This document shows, piece after piece, positions 22,019 to 33,512 of a stretch of 64,000 bases of DNA. The notes below the pieces were generated by a model. It made no database searches. It was not told the origin of the DNA and was given only the letters and a program-made list of their open reading frames with translations. Both the position numbers and the translations under genes were made by a program. Within the stretch, counting starts at the first letter, position 1. Each line of letters opens with the position of its first letter. Source of the DNA: Agrypnia vestita (taxonomy: Eukaryota; Arthropoda; Insecta; Trichoptera; Phryganeidae); the NCBI GenBank assembly GCA_016648135.1, contig JADDOH010000306.1, positions 558,001-622,000 of the forward strand, in the 5' to 3' direction.

Positions 22019-22420
22019 CTGAAGAAGCCGGTAGAATGAGAAGGTATATGTTGGAAAGTTCCAGAGGTCTGGGTCCTTATATAATAGAGTTTAGAGCTTT
22101 ACAGCGAATTGGCGAAGAGTATAGAAAAGGGCAAATAGACGAGCGAAGTGTACGATAGGTAAACGGCGCGAATATAGTGTACCAGAGAGTAGTGGAATAT
22201 TCTAGTGTAAATTAGTGCAAATAACAGAAAAATGTTCCAGCCAAATTTGTGTCCAGTGACTTGTTATCGATCAACGTTTTGTAATTTCTTATAAGTCTTT
22301 CATTTGTTCCCCACCGTAGCGAAGCCCGCGACAATATATTACGTAAAAATAGACCGTTGCCTATCACATGATATACCTCGTTAACTTTAGAATCCACTCA
22401 CTCTACACTTGCGCAGTGAT
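22019..22420 (+). repeat. Promoter-like segment, possible LTR fragment
   Basis: CTTATATAATAGAG near 22077 looks like a TATA box and is followed by text such as GCGAATATAGTG and GTAGTGGAATATTCTAG, similar in flavour to the LTRs in this window. No clear alignment to them and no terminal TG...CA pair were found. Confidence 0.25.
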
Positions 22421-23440
22421 TGTGTATTTCATGTTATTTTTTGATTTATAGCAAAATTTTCTATTTCTTTATCTGATTTCTCAACCATGATTTCAAATCA
22501 ATTCAATTTCAATTTTAATTAATTAATTTTTTATATAACATTTTACATCACAAACACAAATTTACTTTGTAAATGTTATAAATAAGTTAGAAATATATAA
22601 ACATATATAAACAAAAACGAATATTAAACATATATAAAATCATTCACATCAAAGGTGTAGGAGAATCCTGCTTCGGAATACCCTCTCAGAGACATGGAAC
22701 AGATCAATGTCCAGAGTAATATTGTTCAGCATAGCAGTAGCTCTACCAACAGACATAACCATTGGCAGGTTAGTCCTGTATATTGGAATGTGAAACAATT
22801 TATGCTGACGCTGTCTTAGGCAATTATCGGGAACATACAAACCAATGCTCTATTGATGATCTATTCTCTATCAGAGTCATTAACGACCTGTTGGTGATCT
22901 GTATGTTAGAAAATATAATAAAATATAGTGGCAAAACAACTAATTACCGGACGTAATTTATTTGTCTACCGTATATATTGGCTTTTAGATACGAGTACGA
23001 AAGTGTTAAATTTTATATTAATATGATATAGCAACTGTAAACATTTATGAACATAGAGAAAAGAGTCTAGAGATAAATTTTGTATGGCAAGCAATTTAGA
23101 AAATGTTTTACAAACGTTTTTTGAGTCTTCTCGCCGTTGAAGTAGTCTACCCTGAGGGTTCCACTCCACACCATTCAAGTTGTCTGGGATGCAGTGATCT
23201 TGAAGATACCTGGGCGCCATATTATATGCTGCCTTAATCGTGGGTACAGCCAGCGCAACGTTCATAAATTGGACTCTTTCCGGGAAATGGAGCCAATGTG
23301 TTCACGTAGAAGGAATGTTTATGAAAATTAAAATTTGTACGAGTCATGCACAATTTATGGTGCAGAATATATTGTAATACATCACTATTGCTATAATGAT
23401 ACGTGAACACTATTGCTATAACGATGGATGAAGTCTACTA
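22421..23440. other. AT-rich spacer
   Basis: No gene or repeat partner recognised. Around 23390-23420 TATTGCTATAAtGAT occurs twice within 30 bases. Confidence 0.4.
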
Positions 23441-23900
23441 TGTGGCACCTCAAATACTGGAAATTAATTAGAGATTCATTTTATTAAATTGAGAAAGTCA
23501 CTTAACAGGAATAAATTATTTATAAATTCACTCTATTTTTGCAATTTATTACTCGCCTATGAACACTTTATTATCGCTGGGAATACTACTTTAACTCTCG
23601 CGAGAAAAATTCCATCCAAGTCTCGCACGTAGTAGTCGCATTTATTTAATCGCTCACTCTCGGTCAGAACTCGCTCGATTATTTCGCTCTATATCTGTCA
23701 TTCCGAAATTCCACGATTGGGCACACCGGCCGTCGTCCAGCGCTTATTTCGCACCGATAGTGTGTGATAAATGTCAAAACAAGCTCCACTCGCGCAGCTG
23801 TCGATCCCGCTTATATACTCATATCGCTGGTTTTTCGAACCCTCGGGAAGATTCTTTTCCTTTCTACAATATTCACATTTATATATACATAGTAGCACTA
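23441..23900 (-). mobile_element. Solo LTR, family 1, copy A
   Basis: Minus strand. Shared with the LTR-like copies at 48.1 and 56.7 kb, in the same order, are a TATA box (GTATATAAGCG, near 23815), GTTTTGACATTTA, GGACGACGGC, GTGCCCAA-CGTGGAATTTC, a poly(A) signal region (AATAAAGTGTTCAT) and an AT-rich tail ending GCCACA at 23441. No internal domain or second LTR is next to it, so it is a solo or truncated LTR. The 5' end is not sharp; it meets the Penelope-like end at about 23.95 kb. Confidence 0.65.
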
Positions 23901-24003
23901 CGTCAAGGGGAAAATGTATGTGAAGAGTTTTATATAGAATAATTAATATTTTAAAAAACGAGGTAAACACAACACTGTTTTATTCCACTATATTTATTTT
24001 GAA

Positions 24004-24045
24004 TTGTTAGAACGTTTTCGGGATTTCTCCCATTGTCAATAACAA
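24004..24045 (-). repeat. Degenerate hammerhead-like motif
   Basis: Minus strand: TTGTTA, TTGACAA, T, GGGA-GAAA-TCCC, GAAA, ACGTTC, TAACAA. Helix I (six pairs) and helix II (four pairs) are perfect, but the core CUGANGA is changed to UUGACAA, so catalysis is unlikely. The text after it (AATAAATATAGTGGAATAAA) resembles the region past the 34.7 kb motif. Confidence 0.45.
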
Positions 24046-24109
24046 GTTTACAACTACAATAACAACAAGTATAATTTTCAACTACATTGCGACATACAAT
24101 ACAAGAACA

Positions 24110-24960
24110 TTAAGATTTGAAGAGGATCAGATAACATTGGAACAAGAACTTAAAAATTTCAAATGGGTTCTAGGTATATTTGAGACAAGACAGAGAGGAG
24201 AAGAATCAATAACATTGCCTTCTGGATGCCTCTTGTATAGAAACCACATATATGCCTCATTTGAAGGAATAGTAATCTCAATAAATAAAAATCTGAAAAG
24301 CCGCGTAACAAAAATGAATGATATATCCCACAGAGTTTCCACATTCTAATTAAATTAAACCAACAATTTACTATACAAATCATCCATGCATAATTTACTC
24401 TCACAAGTGCCTCGGATGACAAAGAAGTCGAGCAACTTTATGAAGACATCATCAAACCAAAAAATCTGAAAAAATCAAACAAGTTATTGATACCGGTGAT
24501 TTAAATGCTAAAATTGGAGAGAGGAAATAAGGAGATCCCGATAATATAGGACAGTTTGGATTGGGAAACAGAAAAGAAAGAAAAAAAGAAAATGTTGCTA
24601 GACTATCTACGTAATGAAGAATTGTATTATCTAAACACCTTCTATTAAAAAAAAAAACATATAGAAGATGGACTTGGAGAAGCCCAGACGGATAGAACCA
24701 GAAATGATATAGATTACATACTAATAAACAAATAAGAAATATTGTAAGGATGTTTCGGTACTAAATAAATTTGACACAGGCAGTGATCAGAGATTAATCA
24801 TGTTACTTCTTAGAGTAAATACAAGAATGGAAAGGAAAGATTTGACAAACAGAAAAATTCACACAATACAAACATTAGATGTTTTAATTAGAAACAAAGA
24901 CACTTCAAGAAACACTTATAGATAAAATAGAAGGAGAAAGAACTCGAACAAATGAAAATA
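24110..24960 (+). pseudogene. RTE-clade retrotransposon endonuclease domain, relic
   Basis: Read across frames on the plus strand, the fragments follow the APE-type endonuclease of RTE-clade elements in order: LKNFKWVLGIFETRQRGEES and a following SGCLLYR; INKNLKSRVTKMNDIS; VEQLYEDIIK; TGDLNAKIGER (the family's GDFN motif); FGLGNR; YRRWTWRSPDG with RNDIDYIL; and finally LNKFDTGSD-x-RL, where catalytic SDH has become SDQ. Several frameshifts and stops separate them. Nothing of the reverse transcriptase follows. Order, spacing and motifs are good enough for a confident family call. Whether it belongs with the 48.9 kb C-terminus cannot be told. Confidence 0.8.
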
Positions 24961-25740
24961 GATACTCTTAATAAATTAACATAAATAAAGGGTTAATAGT
25001 AGTAACAACTATTATTTGATCCAATATATCAACTGCTTTGTGTGAATCTAATATGATAATTTGGTAAACAAATTAAACATACATTAGTATGAAAAACACG
25101 TATTAATAATTTCTAGTAATTATTTTCAATTTCAAGAAGGAAGGGGCCTATATATGTTTTTGAGTGTGAATACACTGATATACTTCATGTACTGTACACA
25201 ATAGCATCAGTGTATTAAAAATTCCAAAGGTACGAAACGCAGACCCTATTTTTATGTGAAAAATCAAACTTCACCTAAGATTGCCTAAGAAGAGCATCAG
25301 TAAAATTTCAATACATTTAATTGCCAGCATACGCTTGGTCATTAAACATAAAATGCTAAAATATATTTTTAGTGCCTAGTATTGAGACAGTCAGATTTTG
25401 TGTCCATAGCATAAATAACCCAATTTGCTTGTAAGTGCTCGCGATAAATCATTTTAGTTCCCGGGCATCCATAAAAAAGTCATAAATATTTGTGAGAATG
25501 TGTTCCGCGCGTGTCTATGGCTCATCCGGGGGATTTAGTTTCGGTTGTCAATGAAAATAGAGTAATCAGCTGTTAATGCCCATCTGCGCAGTGTGGCGGC
25601 CGCACTGCGCGTTGAATGGGGTCTGGAGGAAACTATTACTACAATCTGATACATTTTTACAGGCATTTTTCCAATTTTTATGCAGGAGGATTCTTCATTA
25701 TTATTTTTTTTTACTTTCTCCATATTTCTTTCCGAAGTTA
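24961..25740. other. AT-rich spacer with a small GC-rich hairpin
   Basis: GCGCAGTG (25586) pairs with CACTGCGC (ending 25610) around a TGGCGGCCG loop. No gene seen. Confidence 0.45.
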
Positions 25741-25749
25741 GTCTGTTTT

Positions 25750-26250
25750 ACCTTCTAATGTTGGAGGTCTCTTCCACGCAGGCTGACACCAATTTCTCCA
25801 GATTTTCAATACGTGCTTAAAAAATCGTCTTCATCAGCTTCTTCACCTGAGTATGTCTTCTTTCAGATTTACCTATTACAGGGGTTTCCTCATTCTGATC
25901 CTTAAAATCTTTCCAATAGTGTATTAAAGATTCACGTATCCAAGCTTCTTAGCATGCTATTTTGGTCACTTGAGCTTTCAAAGCCTTATGTACGTATGAT
26001 TTGGCACCGGTTTTGTCCGTCTCATTTGGAAGGTCTTAGTTACTAAAAAAGTCGATATCCTGGTTTTTAAATAGCGGTTGTTTTGGTATATTCTCGGGTA
26101 TTTGGATGTCTTTGAACTTCACGATATTCTGCTCTCTTTATATCACTTTTCACGTTTCTTTGCTTTCCACTGATTTTCGTGCTATAACCATATTTGCCTT
26201 TTCCACTTAATCGGCCCAACGTTTGGAAGGTCTTTTCCTTCTTGTCAACA
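25750..26250 (-). pseudogene. Decayed coding region of unknown family
   Basis: On the minus strand one frame runs for about 130 codons from 26136 to 25750 with only three in-frame stops and protein-like composition. Readable pieces include IPENIPKQPLFKNQDIDFF, LPNETDKTGAKSYVHKALKA, EAWIRESLIHYWKDFKDQNE and ARIENLEKLVSA. A second frame upstream (26249-26070) reads FQTLGRLSGKGKYGYSTK without stops. The pieces look like one damaged gene broken by a frameshift, charged and possibly helical. I do not recognise the family; a retrotransposon gag-like region or a gene-derived pseudogene are both possible. Confidence 0.45.
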
Positions 26251-26454
26251 ATATAAGTTTTTACAAGCTATCCCCCCTTCTCGTAAGATGTCCAAAAAAT
26301 TAAAGGATACTATTTAAAGACGGAAAAAATTATAGAAAATTCAAGACTAAATTGAAAAATCTTCTACAAAAAACCATCACAATAACGCAAGGATAAAATT
26401 TTATCAAAAACAATGTATATGTACTTTTAAATGTTATTACAATACCTTCTTCAT

Positions 26455-26645
26455 TATTAATTTTTATAACTTAATTTAATGTATCCTTGTGTATACCTTA
26501 TTTACTTATTCTAATGTCTCACATTTTTGTATTCTTGTATTGTTATATCTTACTTACTTAATTAAATGTCTTAATTTTTATAACTTAATCTAATGTTTCT
26601 TTTTCTATATCTTACTTATTTAATCTAATGTCTTACACTAACGAT
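26455..26645. repeat. Two diverged tandem units of ~114 bp
   Basis: TAATTTTTATAACTTAAT recurs about 114 bases apart, with TATCTTACTTA and CTAATGTCT words in each unit. Very AT-rich. Confidence 0.45.
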
Positions 26646-26683
26646 TTCATTAATAATAGATATATACATGTATGACAATGCCC

Positions 26684-26725
26684 CCACTTTTAAACACGAG
26701 AATAAATTCTCATTTAAAAGTGGGT
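26684..26725. repeat. Hairpin with outer 12 bp and inner 6 bp stems
   Basis: CCCACTTTTAAA pairs exactly with TTTAAAAGTGGG, and inside it GAGAAT pairs with ATTCTC. The whole forms one 42-base stem-loop. No gene next to it gives it a role. Confidence 0.8.
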
Positions 26726-26989
26726 AAGCGTGTAATATAAATGTGTATTAATTAAATTATATTGAATACTCTTAAGTTTGTACATTTACCAAATAAATTA
26801 AAAAAAAAAAAAGTAAACTATTTAAAAGCTCTCTTCGAAACGTGGTTCAAGATATACGCATTACTTGCCTTCAACCTGTATTTTGTAAATTATATTTTTC
26901 ATGAATTTAATTTTCTGTACGTTTCTGTATTTGTTCTACACTGCATCTTCTTCTTTGACTTTTCCTTTGTCTTTGACTTTTCCGTTATT

Positions 26990-27115
26990 GGAGGTTAGCT
27001 GTCCTTGTGCGCAAGAATCTTCTGTCCTCGGTTGTTTTTCGGTCCATCTAGTTCACCTTCAATCTTGTTGAATAATTTACTCAGGTAGTCTGTAATCTTC
27101 CTCTAATTCTTTTAG
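26990..27115 (-). pseudogene. Short coding relic, possibly part of the 25.75-26.25 kb relic
   Basis: On the minus strand a frame reads KITDYLSKLFNKIEGELDG and continues to ILAHKDS before a stop. It is charged and protein-like and lies upstream, in the same orientation, of the larger decayed region. Linking the two is inference. Confidence 0.3.
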
Positions 27116-28014
27116 GTGTGATGATATTGAGAGCTAGCTTAATCGCTGATAACTCGACCATTCAGCCTGCCGATTGGTGCGATCTTGAAGCTTTCTCTTC
27201 TTGGCTAACATCATTCTGCACCGCTTACAAATAAATAAAAAAATTAATCGAATTCAGTGAAAAGAAGAGCAAATGACGTTCTGTTCTGTATAAAAATTCT
27301 TCTTTTTATTAAAGACTTGGAGCATTTTTAATTTGAATGTAAATTTTAAACGCCAACAGGGGATTAAATGCCGGCTGTCCCATTATTCTTATTTGAATAC
27401 TGTGGTTTCGCGCCGCATCCCTTACGCCGCAGTGACGACATCGGAACGCACTCTGCCCACCTTCATTAAAAACAGCCTTGTTTTCAATTGTTCATCACCT
27501 ACCCCATTGACATGATGAGAGGGTTTAAAAAGTGTATGTTAAGATCTGTAAAATAAGAACACGCAACTATTATTTATATTTATATATGACACTAGCGGAT
27601 ATATAATGCAAGTTGTGAATATATTTAATACTGTACCATTAAATTATAAGAAAATATAAATTCATTTAAGTAGGTCACTAACTGGCTAAAAAATCTACAA
27701 TTAAAAATAAATACTGTTTACTTAGTAATCTCTTTGTAGAGTAGAGTGATTTTATTTCAAATAAAGTTAAAATTTGATTAATTTTATTATTTTTGAAAAC
27801 CCATCTTACATTGTGGTGCATAAAATATTATAAGATATTTTGTAATTTTGTATGTGTATTCATAAAATCATCGTCATTATCAGTCGTTTTTATCCATTAA
27901 TGGATGAAGGTGTCTCGACAAGTCTCTCTCACTTTTCTCTGTCTATTGTTATTTTCTACCATTTATTTTCGCAGATTTCGTATGGATATTTGATGATATT
28001 TTTAAAATTATTTT
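27116..28014. other. AT-rich spacer
   Basis: No gene recognised. Confidence 0.45.
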
Positions 28015-28165
28015 TTTACGCTAAACAGGTTGTGAGGCCCAAATAATGAAAAACTTTACAAACAACATGAGAAAACCGCATAGATTTAATGTGACCTCAC
28101 CAGGAATCGAACCTGCGACCTCTATCGTGAGTAGCCAGTATCTTGTCTATTGTAGTCATATTATT
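28015..28165 (-). mobile_element. tRNA-derived SINE, family 1, copy B
   Basis: Minus strand: a head with ATACTGGCTACTCACGATAG, a good B box (GCAGGTTCGATTCCTGG), GTGAGGTCACATTAAATCTA, then a body ending GGGCCTCACAACCTGTTTAG and CGTAAAAAAATAA. Copies at 56745-56926 and 11674-11775 share head and body order. The body ends in A-rich sequence, as expected of a SINE tail. Upstream A-box text is worn. Confidence 0.7.
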
Positions 28166-31100
28166 TTTGTCACGCCATAATTTCGTTATCTGATCATCTT
28201 ATTTTATTTTAATTAACAAAAGTTACGAATTTTCAGAAAACAGTTTCATAATAATGAAAACAAATATGGATTAAATTTATCTACTGAAAAACTGTTGTTA
28301 TCAAATAATTCACTTAGCAAATGCAAACTTTAAGAACCACCATGGCACAACATCATTATACATACTTGGGAGTTAAATGGTACAATACATTGTTGTAGCA
28401 AAACAAATTTTAAGAAAGAAACATTCCAAAATGCGAACAGCTTAAGAAAGAAATCAAATCCTTGATTTTGGACAACAATGTGTTGTATGTAACATTGCTC
28501 ACATGTCTCAAATGGTTTCTGTACACCTAATAAAAAAAATTACTACTTCTAAACGGTTTCTGCTTTTATAATTTAATTTGGCTTGTAAATACTCCTCTCA
28601 TAAGCTCGAACTTTGGCTCATATTATGGGAAGTATAATGTATTTATAATGTTATAACATTCAATCAATTTATTATAAAAAAACGTTATAAATTAAAAATA
28701 ATAAATAAATAAAATTTAGATGAAAAATGATATGTAGGTTATCGTAACTTAGTCAGTAAAAGCTCTCAATCGAAAATATAAAGTTCCGGAGTCGCGTCTC
28801 AGTGATGATTATACTTTTCAGTAGATTGTTTTTTTTAGAATTTCTTTTCAATGATTTATATAAATTTGTTTTTATACTTATGTCTCTATTTTTACTTAAT
28901 TATCACGATGAAATGATATTGTCACGATGAAAGCAAAAATATAACTTAGGTATACAAGGATCTACTTGCACAGTATCCTGAAAACTGTCAGCTGTTGCCT
29001 ACCAGGACCTGATCTCCGGCGGATACGGCAATGCACTTCCGGCTATAGATCGTGCCTATATGTAGCCGGTGGAGCTAGTTCCGCTCACCGAATCTCGCCG
29101 TGTTCCAGATCGCGGCCTATTTTTAGAGCTACTACTTGTTGATATTGGCTCATCTGATGGGATTTCCGACGGACGATGCTAGAAAAATCAATTTGTTGTT
29201 AGCGTTTTGTTTGGTTAGCCCGTCGAGTAGCTCGATCAGACAAGAATTAAGCATTTTTTTGACTTGATCTCATTTTTCAATTTGAGGACAAAATTTAATA
29301 GTCTTTTCTTTAATCTAATTTCTTTATTCGCATCCCCGTAAATAACGACAGAAAAATAATAATTTTAAATTTAACGTCATGGTAATTTTTTTTAATTTTA
29401 TTTCATATTTTTTCACATATGAATATTGATACCTTCTGTGTGTACTTTTTCTGGGACATTCTGCCATGTATATCTATCAGCCCAAATTATGAATCCTGTA
29501 ATAGGGTTCAGAAACGGCGATCAGAGGGGTCAGATATACAGGGCGGAATATCCTAGAAAACTACGCGCAGAAGATACTGAGCGGCGATGAAAACCTGAGT
29601 ATTGAATGGTAATCCGCCGCCAAGTCGGTTTATCATTTGGGTATGTCTATTTCGGTATTCGCCTTGGTTTGTTTGATAGGAAGATAAAGGTATTCTCTAC
29701 TGTGGTGTGAGCAATCAAAATAGCTTTCCTTAATGATAATACTTAGCTAATTGGTTTAAGAGTAGTGGCTTGACGCAAGCACTCAGTCATCCAGCTGTTG
29801 GAGCCAGCTAGTTGCACCACGCGCTAATCAAACAAACAACTCTAACAATTATTAAAGGCTCAAAATTCAAAGGGAATCAAATTTTTATATGTCTCAAAGA
29901 ACTCGGCAAATTGAGCACAACGGATTTAGATTTTTGGTGTAAATTTTAAACGACATCGAAGTCAAACTCCAAACCAAGGATCTAAACTATTTTCAGCAGC
30001 GCGAACGTCAATCCGACATGCACGGAAATAGTCACGATCTAAGAACCAGTGACCTCTTAAATCTGCAAATGTATTATGCAAGCTCGTCTCGGCTCAGTAT
30101 TGATTTCCTTACCGGTATACAGTAAGTTAACTATTGGTAAGGCGACATAATAGATAAACGTATACCTCTCAAAATAATAATTGATTTACTATCTATTAAA
30201 AAATACAATAACCTTTCCTGGAGGCATATTTAACTTTCCATATTATTCATAAATGCCGCTGCTTCTGTGGAACTATAAATCGACGCTAGATGGCGTTGGT
30301 CAAGCATTGAACATTGTAACAATTACTCTGGTTTGATTGCGAATGAACGGATATATAATCGATTAGTAAATTTTGTAATCATATTTTTTCCGGGATTTCA
30401 CCAGTTCATATTATTTTCGCGTATTATTTGTGACGTGGAACAACCAAAAAGACTTCTCAATATATCTGCAAAAGAGGCGACTCGAAGATCCTTGTGACAG
30501 GACAAAGAGGATAAATAGTCTATCACAGGTCAGTGTGGGCGTATTTGGTTTAGTCATGTATGTTTTTCAGAGAGTATGATAATAATGCAAAAAAATTTGA
30601 CATTTTTATTATTATATTGAAAGGTATTATAGTTGAATATTAAATTCACCAGCGGATAGCTATTTACACGCCGTCCGCCTACATTGATACAACTATTGTA
30701 CTGTAAAGTTAATTTCCCTGTCAACAGTGATACTAGAAATTGTTATTATAAAAAAAATTTAAATTTGATTGCATGTAATTAGAAAAACTTTTTGATCAGC
30801 TTGGTGATAGAATTGATTAAATGAAGATCACAATGCAGTGCTTGTATTGTGTGCACGGGTGGAATTTTGCTCCCTAGGCTCAGAGCATTTGCTCTAATTG
30901 CTATTATATAATCATCAATTGCCTAATATAAATAAAAGAATTATTCAAAAGTAAAGATATAAATACAAGATATAAGAATGATATACCACACTTAGCGATG
31001 TTTTGACTGTCGTTTACGTTATTTTGAGAGGGAAATCTCGCCCGTCGATACAAGAGCTTTGGTTTTGTTATTTATGGGCAATTCATTTAACTCTCTATCC

Positions 31101-32313
31101 CTTCAATTCCCAAGATATCAATATAATGCAATAATAATCGCGTCTCAACCAGTATTACATATAGAAAATATATACGTCGTCAATTTCTTATTGTTTGACA
31201 GCTGTCCTGACAATTCTCATAAAAATTGTACGCCTATTTAGCGTTGCAGTAATATAACAAGATTTTTATCCTAAGGATAGTAGTGAATGTATCTCCTAAA
31301 TGAATTTATTCGTAGCAGAGACAATTTTATACTAGCAAGTATTTAAGAAAACTTACGTTTATTGTTTTACTTTAAATCAGTCATTCGTTAGAAAAAACCT
31401 ATTCAATGACAGATTAATCTTAAAGAACTAAAAATATATCAAATAGATCTCGAACAGCTTACAAAATTGCCATTCATATTTTTTTGAGATTTTACTACAC
31501 ACTACAAGAGGTAAGTAAATCTATTAAATAGATTTAGAGCGCCCTCATTAGAGGAGTGAGAGCATAATCGTCTCAGATATTCTCTCGACACAGAAATTCA
31601 CTCGTGGAGTATATTTTCTGATGAATAATATCCATAAATAATAATTAAAAAATAAAACATTTCTCAAGTTTCTAAACGAACACATCCGAGTAATCAAAAC
31701 ATCGGATTACGAACGACAAATTGCTTTTTGATTAAATTTTAGCTAAAGAATATAATGCCTTTGAATATAACTTGATAAATTGAATTCAAGTCGATGAGTC
31801 CAAAGGAAGTTTATTTTTCTGTCTTATTCTCGATGTAATTCGGTGGAAGCGCTGTAGGTAGGCGGCACTAGGTAGGTCTGTTAATCCAATAAAACCCGTG
31901 TTTGGCACTAACGAACTCGGCTAACGGTCTCTATCGGAGCCTTACTAAACTAATAAAAAGTCTGCGAGCTTTAACGAACAAAAGCGAAACCGTTTTTTTA
32001 ATGGAACGTATAAATTTTCTGTTAATTGTACATTTATTTGTACCTATACAACCTTTATGTAGCGGTTGGTCATTGTGTAATATTGTAAAGAGAATTTTTT
32101 ACTTGCAAATTTCTGTATTATATTTGTTGGCTTTGTACAGATTGATTGACATGAAAAGTCGTAAATTATTTTTTTTAAAGAAATATAAACATGATTTATT
32201 ATAGGCTTAAAAGGTTTACGGAGAAATGCGTTGAGAACTGAATGAAATTCGAGTACCTAAACGAGTTTCAAAAATTTATTTTATATGTATAGATAAGTAC
32301 TTAACACATAGCA
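28166..32313. other. About 4.1 kb without a recognised gene
   Basis: AT-rich with short open frames only. A GC-richer patch at about 28985-29120 and a segment at 29460-29640 have no recognised content; the latter shares loose word order (ATATACAGGGCGG, AGAAGATACTGA, GTAATCCGCC) with 34080-34190, perhaps an old common repeat. Confidence 0.4.
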
Positions 32314-33512
32314 TTAAGGGGTTACGTGTAGTAGAACGGTTATTTAATGTTTTGATTCAATACATAATTCTAACGTTTTACACTATATTTTAAGTAACTA
32401 TACCGAAAATTTCAAATAAAATTATTAATACTGGACCACGATAGAATCTCGAAGTAGTGCCTCGCGGTGTCCATCAGTGTTTCTTAGTGGTTTATCTAAA
32501 TTTAACGAAACAAAAAGAAATTAGTAGTTCAATAGTTAATCTTGTGCTTAATCGAAGCTTTTTTATTTTTTTTCAAATTTAGCAAAATGGCGGTCTTTGA
32601 AAGCTTAATTATGAATTTTGAGGGAAAAAATCACTCATTTATTATTTATAAAAAAAAGTTTAAGTCAAAAAAAAACCTTCGATTAAGCACAAGTTTTTAA
32701 TGCTTCAAATATGATGTTTAAATTTCATTTAAATCTGTCGAGTAGTTTTTAAAATATCGTGGACACCGTTTTTGAAAACGTTATTTTGAGAAAAACGCGT
32801 TTAAAGTTTTATGCATAAATAATTAATACAAATACAATTTGAAAAATTACTTACGGAGAGTCGTCTATTTCTGGTACATATAATACATCTTCTGCCGATG
32901 TGTAAGCCTCCAAGATGTCGATTTTTTTTATCTACGTCTCATTTTGCCTTCTCGAGTGACCTGATTTGCACGTTGGTCAGCAATCTTTATGCGCTCTATA
33001 TCGAGTTTTTCAGCATACCGGTGTGCATTAGGTCCATAATGTAATCCTATGCATTGGCAATCATTAATATTCCTTGCATACCTCATTATAAATTCATGAC
33101 GTCTCATTATAAATTTTTGAAAATGATTATAATTCACGCACAACTACCTATCGACTGCTGGGTTTCACTGCCACTGATGTACTAACACTAAATCAAATTT
33201 CAGTTAGCCTAAAGGGTCTTATGTCTAAAAGTAGAAGTACAAAAGAAATTTCGTACATTATTCTTAGAATTAAACATGTAAATACCGCGTTCCGTAGCAG
33301 TCCCCCCGTTTGTCAGCCCGGCCGGCTCTAGTACCGTCCGCGTATCAGTACGGGCGGCAGCGGAGGGCCCTACAGTTATCGTTGGATATCTTTAAAAATA
33401 ATAACCGGATCGAGTTGATATTTTCACACAATATTTTTGAAACATTTTGCTTTAAGAAAATACCAAAAAAAAAACGATTTTTTAAAAATCCTGACTACAC
33501 GTAACCCCTTAA
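32314..33512. mobile_element. TTAA-flanked DNA transposon, 1.2 kb, non-autonomous or decayed
   Basis: TTAA followed by GGGGTTACGTGTAGT (from 32318) is mirrored by ACTACACGTAACCCC followed by TTAA (ending 33512). Exact 15 bp terminal inverted repeats with duplicated TTAA are what piggyBac and Kolobok superfamilies leave. Between them lie 1191 bp. A minus-strand open frame at 32928-33143 contains GLHYGPNAHRY and a very basic end, and might be a scrap of transposase, but I cannot confirm a family. A GC-rich piece lies at about 33300-33400. Confidence 0.75.
32928..33143 (-). pseudogene. Possible transposase fragment inside the TTAA element
   Basis: A 71-codon frame with a basic C-terminus (ANQVTREGKMRRR) and the phrase GLHYGPNA. 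It lies wholly inside the TTAA-flanked element, which makes a transposase remnant reasonable. No catalytic residues can be pointed to, so the call is weak. Confidence 0.25.
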
